A DNA stretch of 54,213 nt from Treponema sp. (GTDB lineage Bacteria > Spirochaetota > Spirochaetia > Treponematales > Treponemataceae): contig JAAVAP010000030.1 in NCBI GenBank assembly GCA_014804005.1, forward strand, positions 1-54,213, given 5' to 3'. The notes under the pieces are model-generated. The model was given only the letters and a program-made list of their open reading frames with translations. It had not been told where the DNA came from and ran no database searches. Below, one piece after another: positions 1-8,714 of this stretch. Every line of letters begins with the position of its first letter. The stretch's first letter is position 1. The translations under genes were made by a program, and so were the position numbers.

Positions 1-290
1 GCCAGCTGCGGAAGCTCGTTTATTTTTGTCTTGCGCAGGAATTTTCCCATCGGCAAAATCCGTGGATCGTCCTTCTGCGTGAGCACCCCGCCCGCCATGT
101 TCGGGCTGTTGCGGAGCATCGTGGCGAATTTCAAGACACCGAACGGCTTCCCGCCCTTGCCGATACGCTCCTGGCAGTAGAAGATGTCGTGTTCGCCGGT
201 CAGTTTCAGCGCAACCATGACAGGAAGCATGAACGGCAGGAGTATGACGATGGCAATTCCCGAAAAAAGAATATCAAAAAAGCGAATCAT
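1..290 (-). CDS. Initiating sugar-phosphate transferase (bacterial sugar transferase family), C-terminus cut by window edge
   Basis: The family moves a sugar-1-phosphate from a nucleotide sugar to undecaprenyl phosphate at the inner membrane, the first step of capsule, O-antigen or glycan assembly. About 96 residues are visible. They start MIRFFDILFSG, followed by a hydrophobic segment (about residues 5-27) and the family block YCQERIGKGGKPFGVLKF and a basic KFLRKTKINELPQL region, which precedes the catalytic part lost beyond position 1. The ATG at 288-290 overlaps the stop of the aminotransferase upstream (ATGA, 4 bp), so the two are translationally coupled. The pairing of a short PglC-like transferase with a DegT aminotransferase suggests an amino-sugar as first residue; that is inference. 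Confidence 0.88.
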   Translation of the reverse strand, partial: MIRFFDILFSGIAIVILLPFMLPVMVALKLTGEHDIFYCQERIGKGGKPFGVLKFATMLRNSPNMAGGVLTQKDDPRILPMGKFLRKTKINELPQL

Positions 291-1420
291 GCGCGTCCGA
301 TTCCTTTCAGCAGCGCGTCGCAGACCATGCCGACTTCACTTTCTGTCATCGTGGGATACAGCGGGAGCGTCAGTTCGCGGCGGCAGACCTGCTGCACCAT
401 GGGCGTAGGATTCACTTTCCCTTCATACGCCGAGAACGACTGGATTTCAGGATAATGGATGCTTGTCTGAATTCCGTCAGCCTTCATAGATTCAATCACT
501 TTCAGCCGGTCCACGTTTTCATCCAGCATGACGGGCATGATATGGAAATTCGGCTTTCCCCGTGAAAACTGCCTGAACGGAATCTGCACGCCGTTCGCCC
601 CGTCAAGGCGGTCGTAATACTGCCGCACAAGCTGGGCACGCCGTCCGTTCGCCTCCTCAAGCTTATGAAGCTGCACAAGCCCCAGCGCGGAGCGGATTTC
701 GTCAATACGGTAGTTCAGCCCTGCAGACTCGACATCGTAGGACACGGCACGTCCCTTGAAGCGGTCGAACGACGGGACGCTCATGCCGTGCGCCCGCAGC
801 AGCTTGACCCGCTCGTACAAATCAGGATTCGCCGTCGCAACCATGCCGCCCTCACCGCAGGAAATGTTCTTGTTCGTGAAGAAGCTGAATGCGGCAATGT
901 CGCCGAACGTTCCGAGCGGTCGCCCCCTGTAATCAGCACCGGGCGAATGGGCGCAGTCCTCAATCAGGAAGATGCCGTGCCGCTTGCAGATGTCCGTGAT
1001 TGCGTCCATGTCGCAGGCAAAGCCCGCATAATGCACGATGATGACCGCCTTTGTCTTTCCCGTAATCCGCCGCTCGATGTCAGCGGGATTCATCGTCCAG
1101 TCGTCAAGCGAAGTTATGTCCGCAAGCACGTTCCGCGCTCCCGTCATCGTCACGACATTCTGGTCGGCGACAAACGTGAGCGAGGGCGTTATAACCTCGT
1201 CTCCCGGCTGTATGCCAAGCGCAAGCAGCGCAAGGTGAAGCGCGGCGGTACAGTTTGAGAGCGCAAGACATTTCACGCCATGCCCGAGAAACTGAGCGAA
1301 CTCGCCCTCAAAGTCCTGCGTCCGCTGCCCCATCGTAATCCATGCGGAGTCAAGGACTTCGTTCACCGCCTGCTTTTCGCGTTCGTCATAGTTCAGTTTG
1401 AAAAGCTGTACGTTCCACAT
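287..1420 (-). CDS. DegT/DnrJ/EryC1/StrS-family PLP sugar aminotransferase
   Basis: 377 residues, full length for the family. These enzymes transaminate a keto nucleotide-sugar (for example a UDP-4-keto-6-deoxy sugar) to the amino sugar using glutamate. The active-site block SFFTNKNISCGEGGMV (about residues 180-195) carries the lysine expected to hold PLP; HYAGFACDMD and LIEDCAHSPGA are the usual upstream cofactor-contact blocks, and GLNYRIDEIRSALGLVQL is the typical substrate/dimer region. The start overlaps the end of the GT2 gene upstream by 28 bp and its stop overlaps the sugar transferase start. By eye this gene and its downstream neighbour are much more GC-rich than the glycosyltransferases beyond 2.2 kb. 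The exact sugar substrate cannot be told. Confidence 0.92.
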   Translation of the reverse strand: MWNVQLFKLNYDEREKQAVNEVLDSAWITMGQRTQDFEGEFAQFLGHGVKCLALSNCTAALHLALLALGIQPGDEVITPSLTFVADQNVVTMTGARNVLADITSLDDWTMNPADIERRITGKTKAVIIVHYAGFACDMDAITDICKRHGIFLIEDCAHSPGADYRGRPLGTFGDIAAFSFFTNKNISCGEGGMVATANPDLYERVKLLRAHGMSVPSFDRFKGRAVSYDVESAGLNYRIDEIRSALGLVQLHKLEEANGRRAQLVRQYYDRLDGANGVQIPFRQFSRGKPNFHIMPVMLDENVDRLKVIESMKADGIQTSIHYPEIQSFSAYEGKVNPTPMVQQVCRRELTLPLYPTMTESEVGMVCDALLKGIGRA

Positions 1421-2199
1421 ACAGATTCCTCCAATGAAATAGATTTGTATTTGAAGAAAGTTTTTATTAGAAAATGCGTCAGAACGCAGAAATAGGAGAC
1501 AATCTTTGAATGTCCCTCGAAGTTATGCAGAACAGTGATGTATGGTCGTATCATTTTTAACTTATTCCGTGAAATACTTCCGCGACGAATGCGATATAAC
1601 GCAAGACACTCCTGCATCCCCATGGCTTTCTTGCATTTTTTAAGCACCAGATAAAAAAGCGCATTGTCATTGTTCTTCTTTATATCCTGCGCATACACTT
1701 TGCCAGTAACAACCTGACTGTACATGACTGTCAGGCAACCGGGAAAGCAGTGCAACATCATCTTTGTATATGTGAGATGCCTAATTACCTGCGCAACTTT
1801 CAGCAGGCTACGACTGTCTTCATCAATATGCTCATACTCAGTAAAACTAAAATCGCAGTTATTTTCCTGCATGAACTTCAGCTGCCGCTCCAGTTTTCCC
1901 GGCAACCACAGGTCGTCAGAATCAAGGAACGCGACATATTCGCCGGACGATGCCTCTATCGCCCGATTCCGCGAAACCGCTGCGCCACTGTTTTTTTCAT
2001 TGCGAAATACTTTTATCCGACTGTCTTTTTCTGCGTATTCCTGCGCGATTTCGTAACTGCCGTCCGTGGAGCAGTCATCCACGATGAGCATTTCCCAGTT
2101 TGTATAAGTCTGCGCAAGAACGGACTCTATTGTCTGCGCTATGAAGCGGGCGCAGTTGTAGTTCGGCGTAATGATAGAGACTAAATTTTGCGTGTACAT
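1393..2199 (-). CDS. Family 2 glycosyltransferase
   Basis: 268 residues with a GT-A fold: the N-terminal VSIITPNYNCARFIAQTI block, nucleotide-sugar contact IVDDCSTDGS (about residues 40-49) and the DXD-type metal site FLDSDDLW (about 92-99). The catalytic half is complete; the C-terminal third has a hydrophobic stretch (YFCVLTHFLIKTFF) that may bind the membrane. It probably adds one sugar to the lipid-linked repeat unit. The last 28 bp overlap the aminotransferase gene. Donor and acceptor are unknown. Confidence 0.9.
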   Translation of the reverse strand: MYTQNLVSIITPNYNCARFIAQTIESVLAQTYTNWEMLIVDDCSTDGSYEIAQEYAEKDSRIKVFRNEKNSGAAVSRNRAIEASSGEYVAFLDSDDLWLPGKLERQLKFMQENNCDFSFTEYEHIDEDSRSLLKVAQVIRHLTYTKMMLHCFPGCLTVMYSQVVTGKVYAQDIKKNNDNALFYLVLKKCKKAMGMQECLALYRIRRGSISRNKLKMIRPYITVLHNFEGHSKIVSYFCVLTHFLIKTFFKYKSISLEESVCGTYSFSN

Positions 2200-2222
2200 T
2201 TTTTTTCCGTATTAAGTCAGAT

Positions 2223-3317
2223 TTAATTAAGATCTAATTCTTCATATAAATGAGCAGTTTTCTCACCAATATTCTTCCAATCATAGAAGTCATCAATTTT
2301 TGACCACAATAATTTGTCATGTTTTATGGAATTAACCATATCAGGATTTTCTATAACATTAAGCAATACTTTTTTTAATGCATCGGGTAATAATTCTTCC
2401 AATATCCACCCTATTTTTCCTTGTTCAAACGGTTGTGTAAGACCACCAATATCTGAAACAATCACAGGAATGTGTTCCGCAATAAAGGTAAGAAGCACAC
2501 CGCTTTGGGAGATTTTTCTGTAAGGTAAAACAGCAACATCCGTCTCTGCGACAATCTTCGCCAATTCTTCATCTGTATGAAAATAGTTTTCTAAGACGAT
2601 GTTCTTGTCATTTGGTATTGTATTTAAACAAGGCAAATTACCAGCTCCGGCAATAACAAGACGACACTTTTCATTATTAAGTATCGCAGGGGTATTACAC
2701 CACACATCTAAAAGAATATCCAAGCCTTTATAATCCGAAAGGAAACCTATAAACGAAAAAGTGAAAAAGCTATCATTTGTATTCTCAAGTTTGAATTTTG
2801 AAGGTAGATAGCCATGTGGTATTACATCAATTTTTCCTTCTTCACAATTAAATTCGTTGCATATTTCTGTTTTTGTAATTTCAACATGCACAATAATCTT
2901 ATCAACGAAATTATATATTTTTCTATAGATTTTTTTATACTTACTTCCACTATCATGAGGAAGCACATTGTGTGCAGTATGAACAATCTTTACTTGAGGC
3001 ATAATTTTTTTGATTCTCTTCAAAATCTCTAAATCAAGTTGTGGAATCTTAAACCATTGAAAATGTATTACCGAAAGTTTTTCTTTTTTTATAATTCTTA
3101 AAAGATGTCTTTGTGAAGTTATATAACTCAGTATCTTAAATATACCTTTTTTTGATTGATAATCATAAATCTTAATTATTTTCGCATTTGAAATTATTTT
3201 ATACGGCATATTTATAGAACATACATATAATTTCTCTGCGTTGATATTTTCCAAAAGACATTTATCATAATCTGCAAGATTATTATATGACTGAGGGTCT
3301 ATATAAAGTATTTTCAT
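2223..3317 (-). CDS. GT4-type (GT-B fold) glycosyltransferase
   Basis: 364 residues from the ATG at 3315-3317 (MKILYIDPQSY). An upstream in-frame TTG exists, but the ATG lies 4 nt after the previous stop and is the better start. The C-terminal half shows the GT4 donor-site layout: FSFIGFLSDYKGLDILLDVW (about residues 190-210), then VAVLPYRKISQSGVLLTFIAEHIPVIVSDIGG, in which the S/E positions usually contact the nucleotide sugar. It would act at the cytosolic face of the membrane on the lipid-linked glycan. AT-rich like the genes upstream. Donor sugar not predictable. Confidence 0.9.
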   Translation of the reverse strand: MKILYIDPQSYNNLADYDKCLLENINAEKLYVCSINMPYKIISNAKIIKIYDYQSKKGIFKILSYITSQRHLLRIIKKEKLSVIHFQWFKIPQLDLEILKRIKKIMPQVKIVHTAHNVLPHDSGSKYKKIYRKIYNFVDKIIVHVEITKTEICNEFNCEEGKIDVIPHGYLPSKFKLENTNDSFFTFSFIGFLSDYKGLDILLDVWCNTPAILNNEKCRLVIAGAGNLPCLNTIPNDKNIVLENYFHTDEELAKIVAETDVAVLPYRKISQSGVLLTFIAEHIPVIVSDIGGLTQPFEQGKIGWILEELLPDALKKVLLNVIENPDMVNSIKHDKLLWSKIDDFYDWKNIGEKTAHLYEELDLN

Positions 3318-3321
3318 ATTC

Positions 3322-3849
3322 TTATTCAAAAAACGGTTTGTGATTCAGTATATAATTAAGAACTTTGTTTCTTTCACCGATTTTTTTTGCGGGAATCCCC
3401 CCAACAATCGTATAAGGAAGAACATCTTTTATGACAACAGCCCCGCATGCAACAACAGCGCCTTCACCAATCGTTACGCCAGGCAGAACTGATGCACGAG
3501 AAGCAATCCATACATTGTCTTTGATCACAATCGGAGCACAAATCATTTCATGATTTATACTGTTTACATTGTGTTCCGCACTCCAAATTTGAACATCCTG
3601 TGCAATATCAACATTGCTACCAATGTCTACCCCCCCCCTACCATCTAATACACATCTTTTATTGATAACTACATTATTACCAATTCGACACCTCCATGGA
3701 GAACGAACATCAATATTTCTTGAAATATACACATTCTTTCCAAAACTTTTGAAAAATATCCTGCACCATAATAATCTGACATAATAAAATGGTAAAAACA
3801 TAGTTATACTTTGCGTAAATTTAAAGCAACCATAAAAAAATTCTTTCAA
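3322..3849 (-). CDS. Left-handed beta-helix (hexapeptide repeat) O-acetyltransferase
   Basis: 175 residues starting at a TTG codon, chosen because AGGAGAC lies 6 nt upstream and the first internal ATG would remove the N-terminal helix. Hexapeptide repeats run from about residue 50 to 155 (RIGNNVVINKRCVLDG, GSNVDIAQDVQIWSAEHN, APIVIKDNVWIASRASVLPG, IGEGAVVACGAVVIKD) and end in the standard IVGGIPAKKIG. The AEHN histidine is the usual catalytic base of this acetyl-CoA dependent family. It probably decorates a capsule sugar. A run of nine G lies inside the codons for R-G-G-V (3630-3638); see findings. Confidence 0.9.
   Translation of the reverse strand: MKEFFYGCFKFTQSITMFLPFYYVRLLWCRIFFKSFGKNVYISRNIDVRSPWRCRIGNNVVINKRCVLDGRGGVDIGSNVDIAQDVQIWSAEHNVNSINHEMICAPIVIKDNVWIASRASVLPGVTIGEGAVVACGAVVIKDVLPYTIVGGIPAKKIGERNKVLNYILNHKPFFE
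3630..3638 (-). repeat. Homopolymeric G9 tract inside the acetyltransferase coding region
   Basis: Nine consecutive C on the plus strand, read as AGG GGG GGG GTA in the gene. The present length keeps the frame open. Gain or loss of one base would truncate the beta-helix. Poly-G tracts of this size are known phase-variation switches in treponemes and other host-associated bacteria. Confidence 0.9.
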
Positions 3850-3926
3850 TTTTGTCTCCTATAAGTAATTTCGTTAGAATTCAAGGAAGAAGCCCCTGTT
3901 ATAAGAAAGATTCTTTGAACCTGTTT

Positions 3927-4916
3927 TTAAATTTCAAATGAACTTTTTTCCGCAAGGATAAAATCAAATGCATTTCTTAAATTACGCTGTTCCAAATCCG
4001 TCATATTGTACCCTGAATCATTTATCACAATTTCTTTATATCGTTGCCGCTTTATCATATCGCACATATCATCAAATTTCTCACCAAGCACAAAATATTT
4101 CCGCTGTTTTTCAAGATTTATTGGAAAGAATTTTCCGCTCATAAGCTGCCAGTACCTAAACAACCATTGATTCACGTCACATGCGGAACGAAACCTATTT
4201 CTCTGTGTAGCTGAACAATATTCTGAACACTCAGACCAAACCTCATCCAAAACAGATTTCAAAAAAGGCTGTGCAAAATGCTGGTTCAAAAATGCAGAAA
4301 TATATGGAAACGGGAGCATAAGTAAATTCCTAAAATTATTTAATCCATATTTCACATTAAAGTATTTAATAAGATTGTTCTTTACAAATTTGAATTTAGA
4401 AAAATGCTCATTAATAATCGCGCAATTTACAAGTTGACTATGTCCGATAAGACTGTTCAGACTGCCAACCAAGGGAGACAGAATCAATTCATCAACAGGT
4501 ATGTTTTTTCTAAAGAAAAATGACGGCTGAATATAATCTGTCAGATAAAAATCATCATTAAAATAAACAAAATGCTCTGCAAGCCCTGGAAGTTTGTTAA
4601 GTGCTATTTCTATAGCTTCTGAACTAAATGTTGGCAGACAATTTTTCGGCATATAATCAGAATGCATAACAAAAACCAACTTTTCATTGTTAAGATTCAA
4701 CCATGACGGCTTCTGACCATTTGTGACAAAATAAACCTTATTGACCCATGACGCAAATTTCTCAACTCCACGAAACCAGTATTTTAACAAATCAAAATCA
4801 CGGTAGTTGCAAGTCCTATTGTCAATAGTTCTATCAGAAGAACTGTATTTATTAAAATCTTCAATCCATGCGGGATCATTCCCATCCACCCATGGAACAA
4901 CAAAATCAATCTTCAT
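3927..4916 (-). CDS. Stealth-family hexose-1-phosphate transferase
   Basis: 329 residues. Region CR1 is at the very N-terminus (KIDFVVPWVDGNDPAW). CR2 covers about residues 35-125 (YWFRGVEKFASWVNKVYFVTNG ... EHFVYFNDDFYL). A CR3-like HFAQPF follows near 215 and an NRFRSACDVNQWLF stretch further on. Family members (bacterial capsule polymerases such as SacB, CpsY and animal GNPTAB) transfer hexose-1-phosphate to build phosphodiester-linked glycans. SD AGGAGG sits 7 nt upstream, overlapping the end of the preceding GT2 gene, so the two are coupled. A phosphodiester-containing polymer or side group is the natural inference. Confidence 0.9.
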   Translation of the reverse strand: MKIDFVVPWVDGNDPAWIEDFNKYSSSDRTIDNRTCNYRDFDLLKYWFRGVEKFASWVNKVYFVTNGQKPSWLNLNNEKLVFVMHSDYMPKNCLPTFSSEAIEIALNKLPGLAEHFVYFNDDFYLTDYIQPSFFFRKNIPVDELILSPLVGSLNSLIGHSQLVNCAIINEHFSKFKFVKNNLIKYFNVKYGLNNFRNLLMLPFPYISAFLNQHFAQPFLKSVLDEVWSECSEYCSATQRNRFRSACDVNQWLFRYWQLMSGKFFPINLEKQRKYFVLGEKFDDMCDMIKRQRYKEIVINDSGYNMTDLEQRNLRNAFDFILAEKSSFEI

Positions 4917-4917
4917 T

Positions 4918-5835
4918 TCACATCCTCCTAAGTGAATAAATCAAATCCGCACATATGCGCTTCTTAGGAAACCGAAATTTGAATGCATTTACCATAAGCC
5001 ATAAAAAATATAAAAGACGTTTTTGAAACTTTACGGCTTCCAAAAGTTCTAACCGCTTTTGATGATGGAGCAAATTGATTTTTGCATATTTTTGAATCTC
5101 ATTGTCATCTATATGCTTCAATGCCCATGTGTAGATGACTACCTTTCTAATCGTACTACTTATTCTGACTGTATAGCATGATGTAGTATCATTTCCTAAA
5201 CTTGCAGTATTTTTGCCATGCTTACGATGAAAGGCAAGCGGAATATCTATTTTATACATCTGCCCATACTTACAGGCATTACATTCAAGCATCCAGTCAT
5301 GGGAATTATAATCCTCTGTAAAATCAGGGGAATTGAAAAACTTCAAAAGGAATTTCCGCGTCATTGCAATATTCATCCCACGATAGGCTCCTCTTTTTAA
5401 GAATTCTTCAGCACAAACCTTTCGGACGCCTGTTTTTTTATTCTGGACAGGGACTATAGGAATTTTTAAAGAAAAATCTATATCATCGCTGACAAGCAGT
5501 CCTATATTCCCCTGTGACTCCAATACTGAAATCATAATATCCAGTTTGTTTTTAAACCAAATGTCATCCTGATCTGCAAGAAAAATAATATCAGAAGAAA
5601 TCTGCCTCATTCCATCAATAAAATTATGGGCATATCCTTTGTTTTCAGAGTTCTTTCTATATCTTATTCGATTGTCATTGTACGAACGTATTATATTTTC
5701 AGTCAAATCTGTAGAACAGTCATCAAAAATCTCAAGCGTAAAATCTCTGTAAGTTTGATCTAAGATAGAATCGATTTGCTCCTTTAAAAAAGCTTCACCA
5801 TTATAAGTTGCCATGACTATTGCTACGGAATTCAT
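4918..5835 (-). CDS. Family 2 glycosyltransferase (rhamnosyltransferase-like)
   Basis: 305 residues. GT-A motifs are VAIVMATYNGEAFLKEQIDSIL at the start, IFDDCSTDLT (about 37-46) and the metal site FLADQDDIWFKNKL (about 88-101). The ADQDDIW version is typical of RgpB/RfbF-like rhamnosyltransferases, but that subfamily call is tentative. The start overlaps the stop of the polymerase gene (ATGA) and AAGGCGG precedes it. It acts on the lipid-linked repeat unit. Confidence 0.88.
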   Translation of the reverse strand: MNSVAIVMATYNGEAFLKEQIDSILDQTYRDFTLEIFDDCSTDLTENIIRSYNDNRIRYRKNSENKGYAHNFIDGMRQISSDIIFLADQDDIWFKNKLDIMISVLESQGNIGLLVSDDIDFSLKIPIVPVQNKKTGVRKVCAEEFLKRGAYRGMNIAMTRKFLLKFFNSPDFTEDYNSHDWMLECNACKYGQMYKIDIPLAFHRKHGKNTASLGNDTTSCYTVRISSTIRKVVIYTWALKHIDDNEIQKYAKINLLHHQKRLELLEAVKFQKRLLYFLWLMVNAFKFRFPKKRICADLIYSLRRM

Positions 5836-7136
5836 AAGACCGCCTTGAAATACTTTTTACCAAGTGAAATTTTTACACCATAAAAAACAATATAATAGAA
5901 AACGACTTTGACAATAAAATCTATAGATAAAAAACGAACGAGGAACACTTCTTCTATGCCCGTTAAGAAAAGAGGATAGAGCATACCCCCATACATCATC
6001 ATGCCAAATCCATTTGTATTTCGTATCATATAAAAGAAAAAAGAATAAAATATGCTCATAAAAAAGACTACACAGAAGCATCCTGCAATTCCATAATCCA
6101 GTATCAGCCGACCAAACATAGAATAAATATTTGACTTAATTCGAGGGGCAACGTTTATAAATTCAAGCGTATTTTTCTGGGTAGGGAAACTAAAGCCGCA
6201 TCGGTTCATCAACGTATAAAAGCCATTCAATGTAGTCTGTCCTGCATACGAAGAACGATGCTCTTCTTTCACAACATATTGATTCAATCCCACAATCCCC
6301 GATCCTGCATATAAAGCAATCGTATCCACCATTTTCCGCCCTTGATTCTGATCAGCATCATGATTCCGTCTGGCAAATCCTAACATCAAAAAAAAGCCTG
6401 CAAAAGCGAAAATCGGAACAATAAGTTTTTTTATTATTTTTTTGTTAGCCGCAAAATTCCAGTTTTTTTGTTGATAAACCTTGATAATCCATAATCCTAG
6501 CAGATAAATAAAGAAAATAATTAATGGTAATCTACCTGCTGAAAATACAACTGAAAACGTATATATAATCACTATCAAACAAGCATATAGTTTTTTCTTT
6601 CGAGACGAACAAACAAAAACAACAGAAAACCCTGCGTAATATGCAAGAGCCTCCAGAATGTTAAAACACCACGATGCAACACGGGACAAGGATATATCAT
6701 CCTCATATTGAGTTGCCCTCCTGATATAATACAGAAGCCCGATTACCCCAGATTTCCACCCAGCTTCCCTTGCTGCGGATAACAGACCTTTTACATAAAC
6801 AATCGACAAAACAAATGAAATAAGAACAATAATAAAATTTATTCTATCCGATGCATATTTTTGTAATTTCCTATAATTATCACCACACCTACTGGTTTCT
6901 AAAAATAAGCGAACAGCGACCTCGCCTAAAATAAAAATAATTTCTGCCACATATATAATAAAAACAGTTTCTATTTCCAAAACAAATCCCCATCGATTCT
7001 GAACTACCAAAGCAACAATGCAACTAAAAACCAATCCAAATGAAAACAAAAAAGACGGAGACATAAAATTCTTATTAAAGAATTTATATATAACAAAAAG
7101 ATTAACAGATAATAAAAACACTAAAAAACACAGCAT
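5832..7136 (-). CDS. Wzy-like O-antigen/oligosaccharide repeat-unit polymerase
   Basis: 434 residues, almost entirely hydrophobic, with about ten to twelve predicted membrane helices beginning at residue 1 (MLCFLVFLLSVNLFVIYKF). A larger extracytoplasmic loop around residues 255-320 holds several charged residues (FARRNHDADQNQGRKMVD and KEEHRSSYAGQTTLNGFY). This is the layout of polysaccharide polymerases, which vary too much for motif calls. Its place beside a Wzx flippase and glycosyltransferases supports polymerisation of repeat units at the periplasmic face. No clear SD; it follows wzx by 12 bp. Confidence 0.75.
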   Translation of the reverse strand: MLCFLVFLLSVNLFVIYKFFNKNFMSPSFLFSFGLVFSCIVALVVQNRWGFVLEIETVFIIYVAEIIFILGEVAVRLFLETSRCGDNYRKLQKYASDRINFIIVLISFVLSIVYVKGLLSAAREAGWKSGVIGLLYYIRRATQYEDDISLSRVASWCFNILEALAYYAGFSVVFVCSSRKKKLYACLIVIIYTFSVVFSAGRLPLIIFFIYLLGLWIIKVYQQKNWNFAANKKIIKKLIVPIFAFAGFFLMLGFARRNHDADQNQGRKMVDTIALYAGSGIVGLNQYVVKEEHRSSYAGQTTLNGFYTLMNRCGFSFPTQKNTLEFINVAPRIKSNIYSMFGRLILDYGIAGCFCVVFFMSIFYSFFFYMIRNTNGFGMMMYGGMLYPLFLTGIEEVFLVRFLSIDFIVKVVFYYIVFYGVKISLGKKYFKAVL

Positions 7137-7148
7137 ACAAAGACTAAA

Positions 7149-8615
7149 TCACAAACTTTTTGTCTTTTTATGAATAATGGCAAAAAGCATTTTCTCTCGA
7201 AAAAGAAGAAGAAAAAATAAATATATCGTCCCAGCAAGAACAATTGTAATTGAAAGTTTTATGACTATACTATTTATGACAACAATACAATTAAAAAGCA
7301 TTATCATAATAAACATGCAAAACCCAGAAACAAGTATTTTTATTGTATTAACAGTAAATAATTCTGTTTTTTTCAAGAAATTCCATGCAAAACAAACCTG
7401 AATTATCACTCCTACAAATTCTGCAAGACAAGTGCCTATAACAGCACCATTCTGCTGGAACTTCTGAATAGCAAAAGAATTGAACAGAATATTCGTCACA
7501 GATGCAATACTAACAGATATTGTATACTTGCCCTCCATCCTATGAGGATACAATATTTGCAAGCCTATAAAATGAGCCATTGGGACAAAAAGTAAAATAG
7601 GAGAAAGCAATTTCATTCCTAAAACTGCTTTCGCATATGCAACTCCACCAAACAACAAAACAATTTCCTTTGCCGTAGCAATAACTCCAAAAAAACTAGG
7701 AATGGAAAAAATCAATGAAAAAGACAAGGATCTATTTAAAAGTTCATAATACTTATTCTCATCCCCATTTTTTAATTTGTTTTCAAGCCGAGGAATCATT
7801 ACAGTTCCTAGAGACGTTATCAAATGAATTATAATTCTCACCACCCTATTAGGGACAACATAGATACCAACAGCCTCATTCCCGACCATAGCTCCAACCA
7901 TTGTAACATCAATATGCATATACATATTTGTCGCGACAAGGGAAGCAAATATAATCAAAATCGACTTTAGATGTCGCTTCACATTCAGCAATTGTAACGG
8001 AATAAATTGTATATATTTCCTTAGATGAACAATATTAAAAATTGTTGAAAGACTGTTTATCCCGATTGAAATTGCAGCATAAAGCAAATACTGTGATGAA
8101 TGATGTATCAATAAGAAAATCAATACAATTTGAACAATCTTTATAATAATATACCGTAATGTAATATAAATTTGATCCTCAATTCCTACATAAAACCAAT
8201 CATATGAAAAATCAGAAAGGAAGATTGTAGGAGCAACAATTAAAAACAGCAACCATTCATTCCTAAACCTTGGAACAAATCCGACACAAACAAAATAAAT
8301 CACATAGCCAATAAATACTGTAAAAAACAAAATAACGGTAAGTTCCCAAACAGTTTTAGACCGAATTTCTATATCATCTCGACCCCTTGCAATCTCTCTT
8401 ACTCCGTAAACCGGAATCCCCAACGCTGTAAACAGAACAAAATAAGAGATGATAGAATTTGCAAATTCAACCCTCCCTAAATTTTCCGGTCCAAGAACCC
8501 TGCCTATATATGGGAAAATAACAACAGGTACAATGAAATTAAGAACAAGCCTCACATTGTTGAGAACAAAATTATGCTTTATAGATTTTATTTTAAGCTG
8601 ACTAGAATTTTCCAT
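7149..8615 (-). CDS. Wzx-type oligosaccharide flippase (MOP/polysaccharide exporter superfamily)
   Basis: 488 residues with about 12-14 membrane helices. The N-terminal signature is typical of Wzx: NFVLNNVRLVLNFIVPVVIFPYIGRVLGPENLGRVEFANSI, followed by ALGIPVYGVREIAR. It moves undecaprenyl-linked repeat units across the inner membrane. It is the first polysaccharide gene after the accessory island. The 99 bp upstream (8616-8714) contain no convincing promoter, so it is probably read through from further upstream. Confidence 0.9.
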   Translation of the reverse strand: MENSSQLKIKSIKHNFVLNNVRLVLNFIVPVVIFPYIGRVLGPENLGRVEFANSIISYFVLFTALGIPVYGVREIARGRDDIEIRSKTVWELTVILFFTVFIGYVIYFVCVGFVPRFRNEWLLFLIVAPTIFLSDFSYDWFYVGIEDQIYITLRYIIIKIVQIVLIFLLIHHSSQYLLYAAISIGINSLSTIFNIVHLRKYIQFIPLQLLNVKRHLKSILIIFASLVATNMYMHIDVTMVGAMVGNEAVGIYVVPNRVVRIIIHLITSLGTVMIPRLENKLKNGDENKYYELLNRSLSFSLIFSIPSFFGVIATAKEIVLLFGGVAYAKAVLGMKLLSPILLFVPMAHFIGLQILYPHRMEGKYTISVSIASVTNILFNSFAIQKFQQNGAVIGTCLAEFVGVIIQVCFAWNFLKKTELFTVNTIKILVSGFCMFIMIMLFNCIVVINSIVIKLSITIVLAGTIYLFFLLLFREKMLFAIIHKKTKSL

Positions 8616-8714
8616 GTCAGGATTTTAGTTATACCTATCTTTTTTTAAAACTCTGACCTATTACAGCCAGAAAGTCTCCACAAAATTTCAGAAAGCTATT
8701 ATTTCAGCAATACT

